From positions 156,326,971 to 156,390,970 of the forward strand of contig NC_081411.1 in assembly GCF_030272615.1 (NCBI RefSeq): 64,000 bases of DNA, written 5' to 3'. A program made the translations under genes and the position numbers. Under the pieces are notes generated by a model that was not told where the DNA came from, ran no database searches, and worked only from the letters and a program-made list of their open reading frames with translations. The stretch's first letter is position 1; each line of letters starts with the position of its first letter. The DNA comes from Cryptomeria japonica. Its lineage: Eukaryota > Streptophyta > Pinopsida > Cupressales > Cupressaceae. Shown one piece after another: positions 1 to 13,300 of the stretch.

Positions 1-40
1 GTCTACCATGATATCTATCCAATTTTATATTAGTTGCCAC
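1..40 (-). pseudogene. 3' continuation of the transposase-like gene
   Basis: These 40 bases are host sequence left of the 41-19080 retroelement. The last five bases (gccac) nearly match the five bases after the element (accac at 19081-19085), as expected for a target-site duplication. Counting only one duplication copy, the minus-strand reading frame of the transposase-like relic crosses the junction and stays open to the window edge. The piece is too short to name a domain. Confidence 0.5.
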
Positions 41-822
41 TGTTAGGAATCCCATAGATACTGAGAGGGTGGGAATCGGTATCTAACCGGTTTATAGAAT
101 TTCTTAACTTAAAACATACAGAACATATTATAACAGTGTACCGATATGCAAGAAATAATGTAATAAATAGAATTAAGAACAGCCACATGAAAAGCACACC
201 ATAACACAAGGATTTAACGAGGAAACCCGATGTGGGAAAAACCTCGGTGGGATTTGTGACCCATAATATTCACTCACTGGCCAATAAGATAATATTACTT
301 ACAATAGGGGCCTGTAGATGTAGGAAAGCCAACTGCCTAGAGCTCACTGCTCAATGGGAAGTCACACTGACTTACAATGAGGATTATACAAATCCAATAT
401 CTTGTACTGCTTTACAATAGCATCTATAATGCCTGATCCAGTACCGGTTGCTTCTCTGTTTCTTACATAAACCCTTAGCCTATATTTCGCATAATAGGTC
501 TACCTAATATTTTCCTTATCGCTTGCTTCACTTATCTCAAAATGTCTACAATGATATTTTTTATATATAAGTCATTTTACAATATGCCAAGTCGGCTTAC
601 AAAATAATAAACAAAATATAATATAACAAAAATCCTGTCGGCCTCTGTGCCGGTATACTTCTTTTCTTTGTGCCGGTGTCGATGTCCTAAGTGCCAGTGT
701 AGAGTGTGATCTGCTAATGTCGGTATAATCCCTTTGCCGATGTCATAGGATTGCAAGGTTTCCATCAATGACAAAACCTTCAATCACATACAATGTCTCA
801 TTGGAGTGTGCATATGCCAACA
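41..822 (-). repeat. 3' LTR of the pol-less Copia-like element
   Basis: Starts tgttagg and ends gccaaca on the plus strand, so it is TG...CA on the minus strand. It matches 18297-19080 over its whole length with scattered substitutions. Near the LTR end it carries the pyrimidine-rich box (ccctctcagtat on the minus strand) also seen near the LTR ends of Copia-1 and Copia-2. Confidence 0.88.
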
Positions 823-833
823 ATCTCCCCATT
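823..833 (-). other. Polypurine tract of the pol-less element
   Basis: On the minus strand the purine run TGGGGAGAT sits directly upstream of the 3' LTR, the usual primer for plus-strand DNA synthesis. A related wording (gccaaagggggaga) precedes the 3' LTR of Copia-1. Two further purine runs lie at about 925 and 970. Confidence 0.75.
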
Positions 834-1023
834 TGGCATTGATGGCAACACTCATGAGAAATTTCAAAAATGAATCCAAAAATGTCAAGTCCAAAAATAT
901 TACCAAAAATGTGTGTGCTCCCCCTGAGCATATGATTCCTGTGATATTGAATTTTTTCATCCCACTACTCCCCCTTTGGCATCAATGACAAAGGTTGTCA
1001 AGATGTCAGTAGAGTTTGTAGTT

Positions 1024-2180
1024 TCAACCTTGTAACTGGGTGGTTACAATTTGAAAAAGATCTCCCAAAATCAAGTTTATACTATCCATAAACTTCTTGC
1101 TATGCTTTATTGTTGTCTCTATTCTCTTCACTGTACCGGTGAGATGCTGTAAATACTCTACCGGTGTTTTCTGTCTTTGTATTAGTACCTCAGATAATTC
1201 CTTCTGCAGTAATGCTAGATAGTCCAATCTTGGACTCAGTTTTAATCTCAGATGCTTTGCCCTTATTCGCAATTCTCTCTTTCTCTCTTTCCAATTTAAG
1301 TAATTCTTCTTCAAAATTTGTTATCTTCTCTTCAAAAACTGATAGTGTATTTGGTGAGTTAACAAAATTATATGCAAGTTTATTGATCTCATTCTGTACC
1401 TTGCTCATCTTCTTGTCTATATCTATAGTCAAAAAGTTTGTTTTACAGGTGTCTTTGTACAAAGTTTTGTACTCTTTCAATCAATTACACAATTCCGTTA
1501 GAAGTGTGTCAAAATCTCTGTTACACTTCTTTATTTGCTCATCAAAGAATTTTTGTTTTTCAATTTCTACTTTATCCTTCAATGACTCTTCCTTTATTTT
1601 CTCAATGTTTTCTGTGATATATTTACACAGTGTATCAAGTTGTCCTAAAGAATCTTTATTGTCTATATTACAGTTAGGAGCAATTACCTTCAAAATTGGT
1701 ATGGTATCATCAATTGCTTCGTAAGCTTGTGAGCTGCAGTCTGTTATCTTTTTGATTAAATCTAATAGTACCTTAGTCACATTAGTTAATTTGTAGCCTG
1801 ATGATGAACCAACATTCTGAGTACTGGTGGAAATAACCAAGCTTGTATTGACCTCTGGTAGGTTTGTTTGTGTCCGCATTTCTTTAAGCAATGGTTTTTC
1901 TAATTCTCCAGTTGTTCGTGGCACTATTTCCTTATGTTCCTATTCTTGTTCTAGAGCCTTTTGCTCTGTTTGTTTCTCTATTTGCATTGTCTCAGTTTGA
2001 GTCTGAGTCTCTACCTTTTGCTCTTTGTCTTCTGTCGATTTTTCTTGTGTGTTTTCAGTTTGCTCAGCTACCGGAGGCTCACTAGCCATGTCAGTCTTAT
2101 CAGCTGTATCTTTGTCTACCATAATGTTGATCTTTTGAGCATCAACATCCACAGTATATAAGACTTCAGGATTAGGATTA
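1024..2180 (-). pseudogene. ORF-C, C-terminal part (unrecognised, coiled-coil rich)
   Basis: Continuation, on the other side of the LARD, of the reading frame that begins at 15876. The protein is rich in Lys, Glu and Gln, with heptad-like stretches predicted by eye around 1480-1900 and 1030-1450. A stop near 1480 and a frame change near 1300 break it, and the last segment ends at 1024, about 190 bp from the PPT. It matches no retroelement enzyme I know. The position next to the 3' LTR is where some plant elements carry an additional ORF. Function unknown. Confidence 0.55.
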
Positions 2181-2619
2181 CCATCTGTAATGCCTCACCA
2201 GGAAACCCCTATGGGTTTAAGTTAAAAACACTCAAATAGAGTGTAAATATATATATATTTTTTATAATAATATGTAAGACTATTACTGATTAGATACAAC
2301 GTTAAGATAATTTGGAGTTATCTAAAACTTAGATAGCATAGCAGAAGGCTAAACGATCCTAAGGAGTTTCCCAACACAATTACATAACCTAACACCTGAC
2401 TCAACTTGCGTCGATTGATCTAATAAACTGGATGACTTAAATACGAGATAATGCATATGACATGGTCATATGTATGTTCAACAAACTGACGTCTTAGAAA
2501 TTTTTAGGAAGCGTTCATTTATTTCGGGAGGATAGGAGGCCATCGCGAGGTTATTTACTCATTGCACTTTAAATCATAATTACATTAAGAGGCCTCCCAA
2601 AAGGTTCAAAGCATTTAAT

Positions 2620-3420
2620 ATAACGAAGTTCATTCATTTGGGTTTTAAGATAGCCACCCACATTTGATATCCTTCTTAAATATTAAAAGTATGGTTAATA
2701 AGATGAGATTCATTCATTAAGGATTAAACTACAATTAATAGAGTGTGGTTCCCTCATTAAGGTTTAAGCATAACCAAACTAAAGAGTTCGTAGTTCTTTT
2801 ATGGAGGGTAAAATGTGTGTAGCCATAGAATTCATTCATTGAAGTTTTAATAATACTAATAGATGGGCTAAATTCATTAAGGTGAAAATGTATTAGGAAC
2901 ACATGAGTTCATCCTTTAGATTAGAATATAGTTAGCAAGATGATATTCATCATTACAAGATTAAAATATAAGTTCATAGTGACGTTCTTCCATTAGGATT
3001 AGAATATGTCTAACTTATTGCATGTCACTCTTTTTAGTTAAATGTAGTTAATACGAAGAGATATTTTTACTAAGATTAAGATATAAACAACTATACGAAT
3101 ACTTCCCTTTTCAGTTCAATTTAACAATCATAAAGAGAAATCTTTTATTAGGGTTATAATTATGGATAAATAGTTGAGTTCACCCAATTTTCAAGTTAAT
3201 TTTGGTAAGGATTATTTGTTGAGATTAAGACATGAAATAGCTAAACAAATTCCTCCAATATAGTGAAACATAATTAACATGGCGTTACTCATTTACTAAG
3301 ATAAAAGTAAATACCTATATGATGTTCATCCTTTAGATTTCAAATTAGAAAATTACAACATTAGTACTAACTTTGTTACCCATACACATTCGATCAATTT
3401 ACCATCTTATATCAAGATAA
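2620..3420. repeat. Degenerate repeats of roughly 50 bp inside the LARD LTR
   Basis: A loose unit beginning near ttcattcattaaggatta and continuing into a stretch like aatatagttaatagag recurs at intervals of roughly 45-90 bp. Clear members are near 2627, 2709, 2752, 2829, 2870, 2909, 2949 and 2985. The same series is in the other LTR at about 10780-11580. It looks like an old tandem array that has drifted. Confidence 0.4.
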
Positions 3421-4709
3421 AACAATAATGGTATCCTAATGAGATTCTTTCCACTATTACTTCTTTTAATTAACATAATTCAAATACTTTTCCATAATCA
3501 TAATTTACAATCTTTTATGAACCTGATTACTACATTTATCAAGATGAATAATTTTATGCACATTGATTTAAATTCATTAAATTCCCACCATACACTTATA
3601 CAAGATAACAACCATACATGATAACTTAAAGCATGAAACAAAGAAGGCTAAAAACATCGCATAACACAGATATGATCTCGGAGTTCACCCCTAAAGGGCT
3701 ACATCTCCGGGTCTGCTCAACTGCAAGACCCCTCTGGCATTTAATATAATTAGGAATACATAATTAATATGTCTTCTACATCTTTGCCACTTAGGTGAAC
3801 ACAACCAATATACAATGACCACTTGATCCACAAATCCTAATTGACTTCCACATAGGGGCAAAACCAACTGAGCATGCTAAAAGGAAGTACAAGGTTCATT
3901 GCCCAGCAGTACTCAATTTAGAGACCTAAGACTTAACAGGTGCCCCAATTTTGACAATGATAGGCTCTAAACAAATACATCAAGGTTTGCCATCACCTTA
4001 AACAAGGCAAATGTGGAACTTAAACGTACAAATTTTCCCAATCGATACATTATCAAGCTTCCATTTATTCTACTAGCATATCGATGAAATAATAACAAAA
4101 TATATGAAGATAATTTAGATTCATAATCCATACACTCCTATACTTTAGTTTTCATTTTTGAAATTCCGAGATGGTCATAATCATTCAAATCGAAAGACAA
4201 TACTTATTACTGAAAAGAAATCTTTAGACAATACTTATTACTGAAAAGAAAGCTTCTTATTAAAATATATTATCTAATGTTAACAAAAGTGTTTTATTTC
4301 AAAGATAATCAAATAAAAAAAACATTACTTAACCTCATTTCCAAAAATTATTTTCCTTTTAGAACTGGGTTCCAAATTTAAATGTTCATTAATATAAGTT
4401 TACTAATCCAAGATTAATAAATTTTATTTAATCTACAAATTGAAAAGAAATATGCAATCTTCATTATTTAATTAATATATATATATATATATATAGCAAC
4501 TAAAATCTAAATTTATATAAAATAGATTTTCTACAACTTTATTACAACTTCTTTTATTCAAATCCCATTGCATTTATTGTTTTGTTTCGTTGTTTAAATG
4601 TTAATATTATAATTTTTTTTTTCTTAAAAAAAAATATATAAAAAAAATTAAAACAAAATTTATTTTTTTCTTGGTGGGAACCCTGGCCTATGGCGCAGGT
4701 CCCTACGGC

Positions 4710-4922
4710 CCACAATGTGGACGCAGGCCCTGCGAAACCACATTGTGGTCGTAGGTTTCCTACGGCCCACAGTGTGGACGCAGGCCCTGGGAGCCACACT
4801 ATGGTCGCAGGTCTCCCTGCGGCCCACAGTGTGGACGTGGGGCTCCCTGCGGCCCACATTGTGGACGCAGGTCTCCCTGTGGCCCACATTGTGGACGCAA
4901 GTCCCTGTGGACCACAATGTGG
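4710..4922. repeat. Palindrome array, CCACANTGTGG x 8 (LARD 3' LTR)
   Basis: Eight cores of the form CCACA-N-TGTGG (one imperfect) start at 4710, 4738, 4767, 4794, 4824, 4854, 4884 and 4912, so the spacing is 27-30 bp. The linkers are GC-rich (variants of acgcaggtctccctgcggc) in an otherwise AT-rich LTR. The array lies 1611-1823 bp from the LTR 5' end on the minus strand. Each core is its own reverse complement apart from the central base, so it could bind a dimeric protein; that is inference. Confidence 0.85.
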
Positions 4923-6533
4923 TCACAGAAGATCTGCGAGCCCACGGGGAGAAGAAGCTAGGGCGGGGGGGAAAAAAAATGGCAGCGCGAGTTGAGCCCT
5001 GACTCCTCCGCCTGCCAAACCCTAATGCCCCTTTTGATAATATTTTTTTTTTAAAAAAAAAAAAAAATGGAACAATAAACATGGTCAAAGTAGCAATGAA
5101 AACAACAGTTTTGATACACATTTTTTTGTATTTACAGTTAAAATAAAAGGGGTTTTTAACAGTTTCTCTTTTTTTTTTTAATGTTCCGGCAAAGAATAGG
5201 GAGGATTTTCTCGTTTCAAAATGTCCAAGAATCCATGACAAATCTTTAATCCAAGAACAACCAAGCTTTCAAAACTGAAACTCAATCTTAAAAACATTCA
5301 TGGGTAGTATCATTTCTATTTTTCCAGCATTTCATGGAGAACATTCAAACACAAATTTGTTTTTGATTCAACAAATAAATAAAAGGGTAGGATGGAATCC
5401 TACCTCATAATGCATTCTGGGCATGACTTGAAGGAGAGCTCCACTTGCAAATCATAGCAAAACTCCATTTTCTCCCTTTTTTTTCAAAACAGGTCACCAA
5501 AAGAAAGAACCCCCAAAAATATTTCAAAAACTAGGTTAAAAATGAGAAACCACTCTTTTTGACCTAATTTCCAATTTCGAATTTAAGCATTTATTTTTTA
5601 AAATAAAAGAAAATGAAAATGAAAATCATTCCTTTCCATTATTCAATACATCTTATTCACTTTTCTTATTAAAATTAAAATGCTTTTATTTCTAAATGAC
5701 TTTAAATCTTTCCTTTCTAAAATGCATAACTCATTGAATTCATTATTTTTAAAATTAACTATTAAATTAACTCGCTACAGCATAATAAAGCGACCTTTTT
5801 AATAAATGACTAATCTCATGAAGGAGATCTATTTATTCTAATTTTCTCAACTACAAATGCGTAAATGAGCACATTAATCCAAGTTAAATACTTTAAGCTT
5901 GCTACAATAATAATTAAAGCGATCTCTTTAAATTAATGACTAATCGTATAAAAGAAACTACTTATTTTAAATTTATAAATTACTAATGCGTACATCTACT
6001 CATTAAATTGAATTAAATATTTAGGATAACAAACTCCACTTACCCCACGCAAGGCACGCAAACTGAGGAAGTCCACCAAATCACATGACACGCAACCCAA
6101 TAAAAAGAAAGCCCCACGAACCACACACGATGCTCACCTGACCATGGCTAAGGCAAGATGAGAGTTTTATGACCACCAAATCTGAATTCTAAGGATGAAG
6201 GAGGTATACTGAACCCTGCAAATCCCAAAAGAGATGAACCTCGCCCTAGGCGGTGTTGTACCTACAATCTCCGACACCCATGAATTCATGCAAGCATACA
6301 TATACATATACATATTCAATGAGGGCATTCGCTTGAGATTTATCACAAGAGTTAGGAAACAATTACATTTACACAAGAATCGACACAAGAGCACAATAAT
6401 AAGTATGCACAATTATTTATATTATCTAAACTACACATTGCATCACGGTTAACCTACCATTCAAGAATGCCACATAGGAAGTCAACCAAGGTCAAACGGG
6501 TTTTACAAGTCTGACTAGGGTAGGGGCATTACA

Positions 6534-6546
6534 TTCTCCCCCCCTA
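6534..6546 (-). other. LARD polypurine tract
   Basis: On the minus strand this is a run of A and G (AGGGGGGGAGAA) immediately upstream of the 3' LTR, as required for plus-strand priming. Confidence 0.8.
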
Positions 6547-9500
6547 GGCTCCAACTTACTCCTGGAAGTCGCAAAGCTAAACGGAAGTCATCCAACACGT
6601 ATTAGCCCTTAAACTCAATTAACAATTATCAATTTGCACAACCAACTATTTTGTCATCATATTAGAACATTATTTATAAATCCTCTACGAGTGTCATTAT
6701 CCATTAATAGAAGGCATCTAACATCATTCACATCTTAAAATATTCTAGAATTTACACACAATCATAGTAGAGAAACGAGAATTTTCCCTTTTTATTACAC
6801 CAAATTAAAGCAATTTAAAATATATAGACACAGTTATCATACTCATTTATCAAACATGACAAGAAAATATTCTCTCAATGACAAGAAAATATGCTCTCAA
6901 GGTCAATTTCTTTCTCCAATTCATCTCCTTCACAAAACTTTATCGCATAGAACTAGCTTCAAATATCAATTTCTACAACCAAGTTAACTTTCGACAAATA
7001 AGAGCAACATAAGAACTCAATTGTTTACACTTTTTCAGACATACAAGAACCTTTCCAATGACTATGCCCCATAACATAGTGACATGTTAATACCATTTAT
7101 TCCATGATTACACATAATATCCATCCACAAGACTAGTTTGCACAGCACAAAAGGCCACATGTGAGCATGTCTAATGCTCAGTCAAAGGTAATATATATGA
7201 TCCACACCTCTATGCCTGTTCTTAGAACAAATACATGATCAACAAATATCCAACATCTCACTCAAGGGCTTGATGGTGCTAGGGTACACCATAGCTGTGC
7301 TACCTTCCATACAAGTCCCTTGTGAATATCCCTTGTTGTGTAAGGTGTTTAGCCTCCAAGAGATAGTCACCACTCATAGGTAGGCAGTGGATCCTAGCTG
7401 TCTCACAGCCTCACATACCTCCATCCTCAAGGTTCCCTACATCTACTTCCTCGTATACACTCATCCAAGACCATCTCCTACGTTCTTAGAGAGGAATTCA
7501 CATTGCAACACAGGACCAGCATACGAAAACAACAAGGATAAACTGGTTTAGCCACCAAAGTACAAAAGAATAAAGATAATAATTGTCAATTCCAACAATA
7601 AGACAAGAAAATAATTTCTGGATTTGCAACATCAAATCAAGTAAGATCAAGATTGCAAGATCGTGGCTAAACTGTCAAGGTCAAAGTAAAATAAATTGCT
7701 GGCCCACAAGGAAATAAATAAATAAATAAAAGAAAATCATAAGTGCACATTACATCACTATGTGACTAGTAGCTAGCCACCAACGAGGAAGGAAGGGACA
7801 ATCGTCTAGCTATCATAGCAGCTCATCATGTGGTGTGGTCAAGTCACACATCCACATGGCATGGCAGTGTGCACCTCGACATCACCCCGCATCACGTCGT
7901 CACACGACATGGCTCTACCCTATACCTATCGGTAGGTCACATGGAAATGTGTACTACATCCCGCATTGTGTCTCAGTACAGCATGGCAATACTCCAAGCA
8001 GACAAGGCACGTAATGGACGTATCCCACATGGTAGTGTACCCTACGGATAAGGCACACGCTAGTCACACCCTGCATAGAAATGTTCCTCTCAGGATACTC
8101 GCCGTAAGCCAGAGGTATACATGGCTAAGGTCTACCCACAAGTCTACCAACACTAGTCAGTTGGCAACTTATGTAAGAAAATAACACGCCTCTCATGAAG
8201 ACAAGGCAACAAATGCTCCAATAAAATCCATCAATATGCTCAAGAACTATCATCTATATGCTCAAAATAAAGGATAGGAATTAGGCTGGCACACATGAAC
8301 CTCGTAAATCAGTTCATCACAAGGGGAAGTATTGAGTACACCTATGTTACAGTTTCATTACAAAACTATATCTTTCCTCAAAATAGGGAAGCTAAAGTCA
8401 CTTTGCATTGACATTACTCGTACGTTGTTCATACTATTCAAGGAATGGTGACTTCTACTACTACCCCTTCACATATTGACTTATCAACAACCCATGGGTT
8501 GGCACTCAGTAAGGAAACAAATAAGAACATCACATAGATAGGTATGGTTTCCCATACTCATAAGCAAACATATTCCCCATGGTTGATTACTTCACCATCC
8601 CCTGGGCACACATAGCAAGTACGGGTTTTCTTACAACACACACAGAATAGCACCATTACTTGTTTAGTCACATTTACGAGGAGTACTTTACATTATGCTA
8701 ACATATACTTAAGGGAAGTTTTAATTATGCTTTACACATGAATCACTAAATAAAGTTTACTCTAGATACACATACTGAAATTCTCAACAATTCAATTTTA
8801 CATAAAGAAATAACATCATTCTGATATCTTTCTCAATTTTCCCCTAAGCATGTTCATTCACATTACTAACTATGCAATTTCCCTTTCCAAGATGAAAAAC
8901 TTTTCCCTTTCAATTAGAAGCCCAAAGCAGCATACAATTTCATGTGCATTATAAGAATTCTTTTTCTTAAATCACTACATTCTAAATAGTATTTCAAAAA
9001 CAACAAATCCTATAATTTAGACAAGAGGAGGAAGAGAGTTGGAGAATCAACTATTTCCTACGAATACACAAGAACTTCAAGATCACACCATATGCTTGGA
9101 TATAAGTCTATCATTTTAGTTGCACGGTTTTCATTTCACTATCTTTTAGGAAGGTGTCAAAGCATCCTAACATGACATTTCTAATCATTATTGTTGCACT
9201 ATAATGTTCTAGTTTTCTGAACAAGGATTCAAGACAACCAAATTTTCTTTTGTAATACAAGTCTTCTTGAGAACAATCACTATTCGTAATACAATACAAT
9301 ACAATAACACATCAAATCTAACATTGAAGATTCATAATACGACAAGGAGGTAAATGAAGAGCTATCTACTAGATATCACACATTTAATGCATACAAATTA
9401 ACAAGTCTTTCATTTACTCTTTTCAAAACATAATAAGACAATTACCCATATCCAAAGCAAGTTAAATGGTGTGTCACTTAATAGGTCCTAAATCACACTA

Positions 9501-10323
9501 GTTGAATAAGCACATAAAACAATCTTTTGAGGAGCACATTAATACACTCTTGAAGCTACTACAACATGTCCTCTTTTGGTATGCCTTTAACATCAAGCAA
9601 TTTTCACAAAATCACTATGTGCATTTTAATGCACCTTACTTAAGATGGAATTTAATTATATTACTCCTACCAAGCACATGGAGAGTCCTTAATGCAAACA
9701 TACAATTTTCTATCATTAACCAAAAATTAACTCCCAAACCAAAACCCTTTAACAATCTAAAACACAAAAACATTATGAGGCTCACACAAGGGCTCAAGAA
9801 ATATCATCCTTTCTCTTGCAATAAGAAAACTTAAATAAGAGATAATTACCCATATCAAATCCTTTTAATTTACTAGAGAGAGAAGAGGAAGAGTCATAAT
9901 CACTCAATTTACTACATAATAAGCATTAGTATTTGCCATACTAGTCTTTCAAGTGGAGAATCATTAAGATAGATCAAAACCATAAACAAGCACATTTCGT
10001 ACTTTTAGATTCAAGATATTAACAACCAACCTAGATGGATTAGTCAAAAGAGTAAAACAAGTCAAGATTGAAGGTACATATGACTCCCTTTCAAAGTAAG
10101 AGAAATCGTAGACCAAGACCTCAATAAGCAGACAAAACACCTATAATTATTTCCAAAATACCCACATCAATAAGGTGAAAATAAGGTGTGAACACACACA
10201 TTACACACAAGTAGGGTTTGTTAAATCACACCCTCACATCAAGGTGGGCAATCATACAACATAAGGTAGACACACACACACCAACTAAGGGCACAAGTGA
10301 TACCAGAGATCCCAGTGTTGCAA
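6547..10323. other. Non-coding internal domain of the LARD
   Basis: About 3.8 kb between PPT and PBS with no long ORF on either strand and no recognisable Gag, protease, RT or integrase motif. The largest open stretches (such as 9502-9834 and 9111-9299) look like chance ORFs in AT-rich DNA. The 7820-8120 interval has loosely repeated words around cacatggcaatgtg. Conserved non-coding internal domains are a hallmark of LARDs, possibly because the RNA must be packaged; I see no direct evidence for a structure here. Confidence 0.75.
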
Positions 10324-10340
10324 CATGGGCTCTGATACCA
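10324..10340 (-). other. LARD primer-binding site (tRNA-iMet)
   Basis: On the minus strand TGGTATCAGAGCCCATG lies two bases inside the 5' LTR. TGGTATCAGAGC is the standard plant PBS complementary to the 3' end of initiator methionine tRNA. The bases that follow are nearly the same as those after the Gypsy-1 PBS at 55263. Confidence 0.9.
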
Positions 10341-10342
10341 AG

Positions 10343-13300
10343 TGTAATGCCCCGCCAGGAAACCCCTATGGGTTTAAGTTAAAAACACTCAAATAGAGTA
10401 AATATTTTTTTTTTTTAATAATAATATTTAAGAGTATTACTGATTAGATACAATGTTAAGATAATTTGGAGTTATCTAAAACTTAGATAGCACAGCGGAA
10501 GGCAAAACGATCCTAAGGAGTTTCCCAACGTGATTACATAACCTAACACCTAACTCAACTTGCGTCGATTGATCCAATAAATTGGATGACTTAAATACGA
10601 GATAATGCATACGACATGGTCATATCTATGTTCAACAAATTGATGTCTTAGAATTTTTTAGGAAGCGTTCATTTATTTCGGGTGGATAGGAGGCCATCAC
10701 GAGGTTATTTACTCATTGCACTTTAAATCATAATTACATTAATAGGCCTCCCAAAAGGTTCAAAGCATTTAATATAATGAAGTTCATTCATTTGGGTTTT
10801 AAGATAGCCACCCACATTTGATATCTTTCTTAAATATTAAAAGTATGGTTAATAAGATGAGATTCATTCATTAAGGATTAAACTACAATTAATAGAGTGT
10901 GGTTCCCTCATTAAGGTTTAAGCATAACCAAACTAAAGAGTTCGTAGTTCTTTTACGAAGGGTAAAATGTGCGTAGCCATAGAATTCATTCATTGAAGTT
11001 TTAATAATACTAATAGATGGGCTAAATTCATTAAGGTGAAAATGTATTAGGAACACATGAGTTCATCCTTTAGATTAGAATATAGTTAGCAAGATGATAT
11101 TCATCATTACAAGATTAAAATATAAGTTCATAGTGACGTTCTTCCATTAGGATTAGAATATGTCTAACTTATTGCATGTCACTCATTTTAGTTAAATGTA
11201 GTTAATACGAAGAGATAATTTTACTTAAATTAAGATATAAACAACTATACGAATACTTCCCTTTTTAGTTCAATTTAACAATCATAAAGAGAAATCTTTT
11301 ATTAGGGTTATAATTATGGATAAATAGTTGAGTTCACCCAATTTTCAAGTTAATTTTGGTAAGGATTTTTTGTTGAGATTAAGACATGAAATAGCTAAAC
11401 AAATTCCTCCAATATAGTGAAACATAATTAACATGGCGTTACTCATTTACTAAGATAAAAGTAAATACCTATATGATGTTCATCCTTTAGATTTCAAATT
11501 AGGAAATTACGACATTAGTACTAACTTTGTTACCCATACACATTTGATCAATTTACCATCTTATATCAAGATAAAACAATAATGGTATCCTAATGAGATT
11601 CTTTCCACTATTACTTCTTTTAATTAACATAATTCAAATACTTTTCCATAATCATAATTTACAATCTTTTATGAACCTGATTACTACATTTATCAAGATG
11701 AATAATTTTATGCACATTGATTTAAATTCATTAAATTCCCACCATACATTTATACAAGATAACAACCATACATGATAACTTAAAGCATGAAACAAAGAAG
11801 GTTAAGAACATCGCATAACACAGATATGATCTCGGAGTTCACCCCTAAAGGGCTACATCTCCGGGTCTGCTCAACTGCAAGACCCCTCTGGCATTTAATA
11901 TAGTTAGGAATACATAATTAATATGTCTTTTACATCTTTTCCACTTAGGCGAACACAACCAATATACAATGACCACTTGATCCACAAATCCTAATTGACT
12001 TCCACGTATGGGCAAAACCAACTGAGCATGTTAAAAGGAAGTACAAGGTTCATTGCCCAACAGTACTCAATTTAGAGACCTAAGACTTAACAGGTGCCCA
12101 AATTTTGACAACGACAGGTTCCAAACAAATACATCAAGGTTTGCCATCACCTTAAACAAGGCAAATGCCGAACTTAAACTTACAAATTTTCCCAATCGAT
12201 ACATTATCAAGCTTCCATTTATTCTACTAGCATATCGATGAAGTAATAAGAAAATATACGAAGATAATTTAGATTCATAATCCATACACTCCTATACTTT
12301 AGTTTTCATTTCTAAAATTCGCGGATGGTCATAATCATTCAAATCGAAAGACAATACTTATTACTGAAAAGAAAGCTTCAGACAATACTTATTACTGAAA
12401 AGAAAGCTTCTTATTAAAATATATTATCTAATGTTAACAAAAGTGTTTTATTTCAAAGATAATCAAATAAAAAAAACATTATTTAACCTCATTTCAAAAA
12501 ATTACTTTCCTTTTAGAACTGGGTTCCAAATTTAAATGTTCATTAATATAAGTTTACTAATCCAAGATTAATAAATTTTATTTAATCTACAAATTGAAAA
12601 GAAATATGCAATCTTCATTATTTAATATATATAGCAACTAAAATCTAAATTTATATAAAATAGATTTTCTACAACTTTATTACAACTTCTTTTATTCAAA
12701 TCCCATTGCATTTATTGTTTTCTTTCCTTGTATAAATGTTAATATTATATTTTTTTTTTTCCTTAAAAAAAAATATATAAAAAGAATTAAAACAAAATTT
12801 ATTTTTTACTTGGTGGGAACCCTGGCCTATGGCGCAGGTCCCTGCAGCCCACAGTGTGGACGTATGCCCTGAGAAACCACATTGTGGTTGCAGGTTTCTT
12901 GCAGCCCACAGTGTGGATGCAGGCCCTGCGAGCCACACTGTGGTCGCAGGTCTCCCTGCGGCCCACATTGTGGATGCAGGTCTCCCTACGGCCCACATTG
13001 TGGACGTAGGGACGGGCCACATTGTGGACGCAGGTCCCTGTGGACCACAATGTGGTCGCAGAAGATCTGCGAGCCCGCGGGGAGAAGAAGATAATGCCTA
13101 CCAAACCCTAACGCCCCTTTTGATAATATTTTTTTTTTAAAAAAAGAAAAAAAACAATAAACATTGTCAAAGTAGCCATGAAAACAACAGTTTTGATACA
13201 CATTTTTTTGTATTTACAGTCAAAACAAAAGGGGTTTTCAATAGTTTCTCTTTTTTTATTGAATATTCCGGCAAAGAATAGGGAAGATTTTCTCCTTTCA

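Larger units (their letters stand above)
2186..6533 (-). repeat. 3' LTR of the LARD
   Basis: Begins tgtaatgcct and ends ggggcattaca on the plus strand. It contains a stretch of degenerate repeats (2620-3420), an AT dinucleotide run near 4475-4495, a GC-rich palindrome array (4710-4922) and poly-A/T tracts around it. Relative to the other LTR it has extra sequence just right of the array (about 4950-5020). The 60-residue ORF at 3439-3621 recurs in the other LTR with one residue changed, but LTR youth alone explains that, so I do not call it a gene. Confidence 0.92.

Noticed and set aside
3439-3621. 60-residue ORF present in both LARD LTRs with one residue changed
   Set aside because: The LTRs are nearly the same sequence throughout, so conservation says nothing about coding. 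Composition is ordinary AT-rich DNA.
4554-5241. ORFs up to 193 residues over the palindrome array, on both strands and again at 12696-13379
   Set aside because: They are forced open by the tandem GC-rich repeat; the frames overlap and none resembles a protein family.
7830-8184. Overlapping ORFs in the LARD internal domain
   Set aside because: Loosely repetitive cacatgg words with no protein family likeness, in a region without other coding signals.
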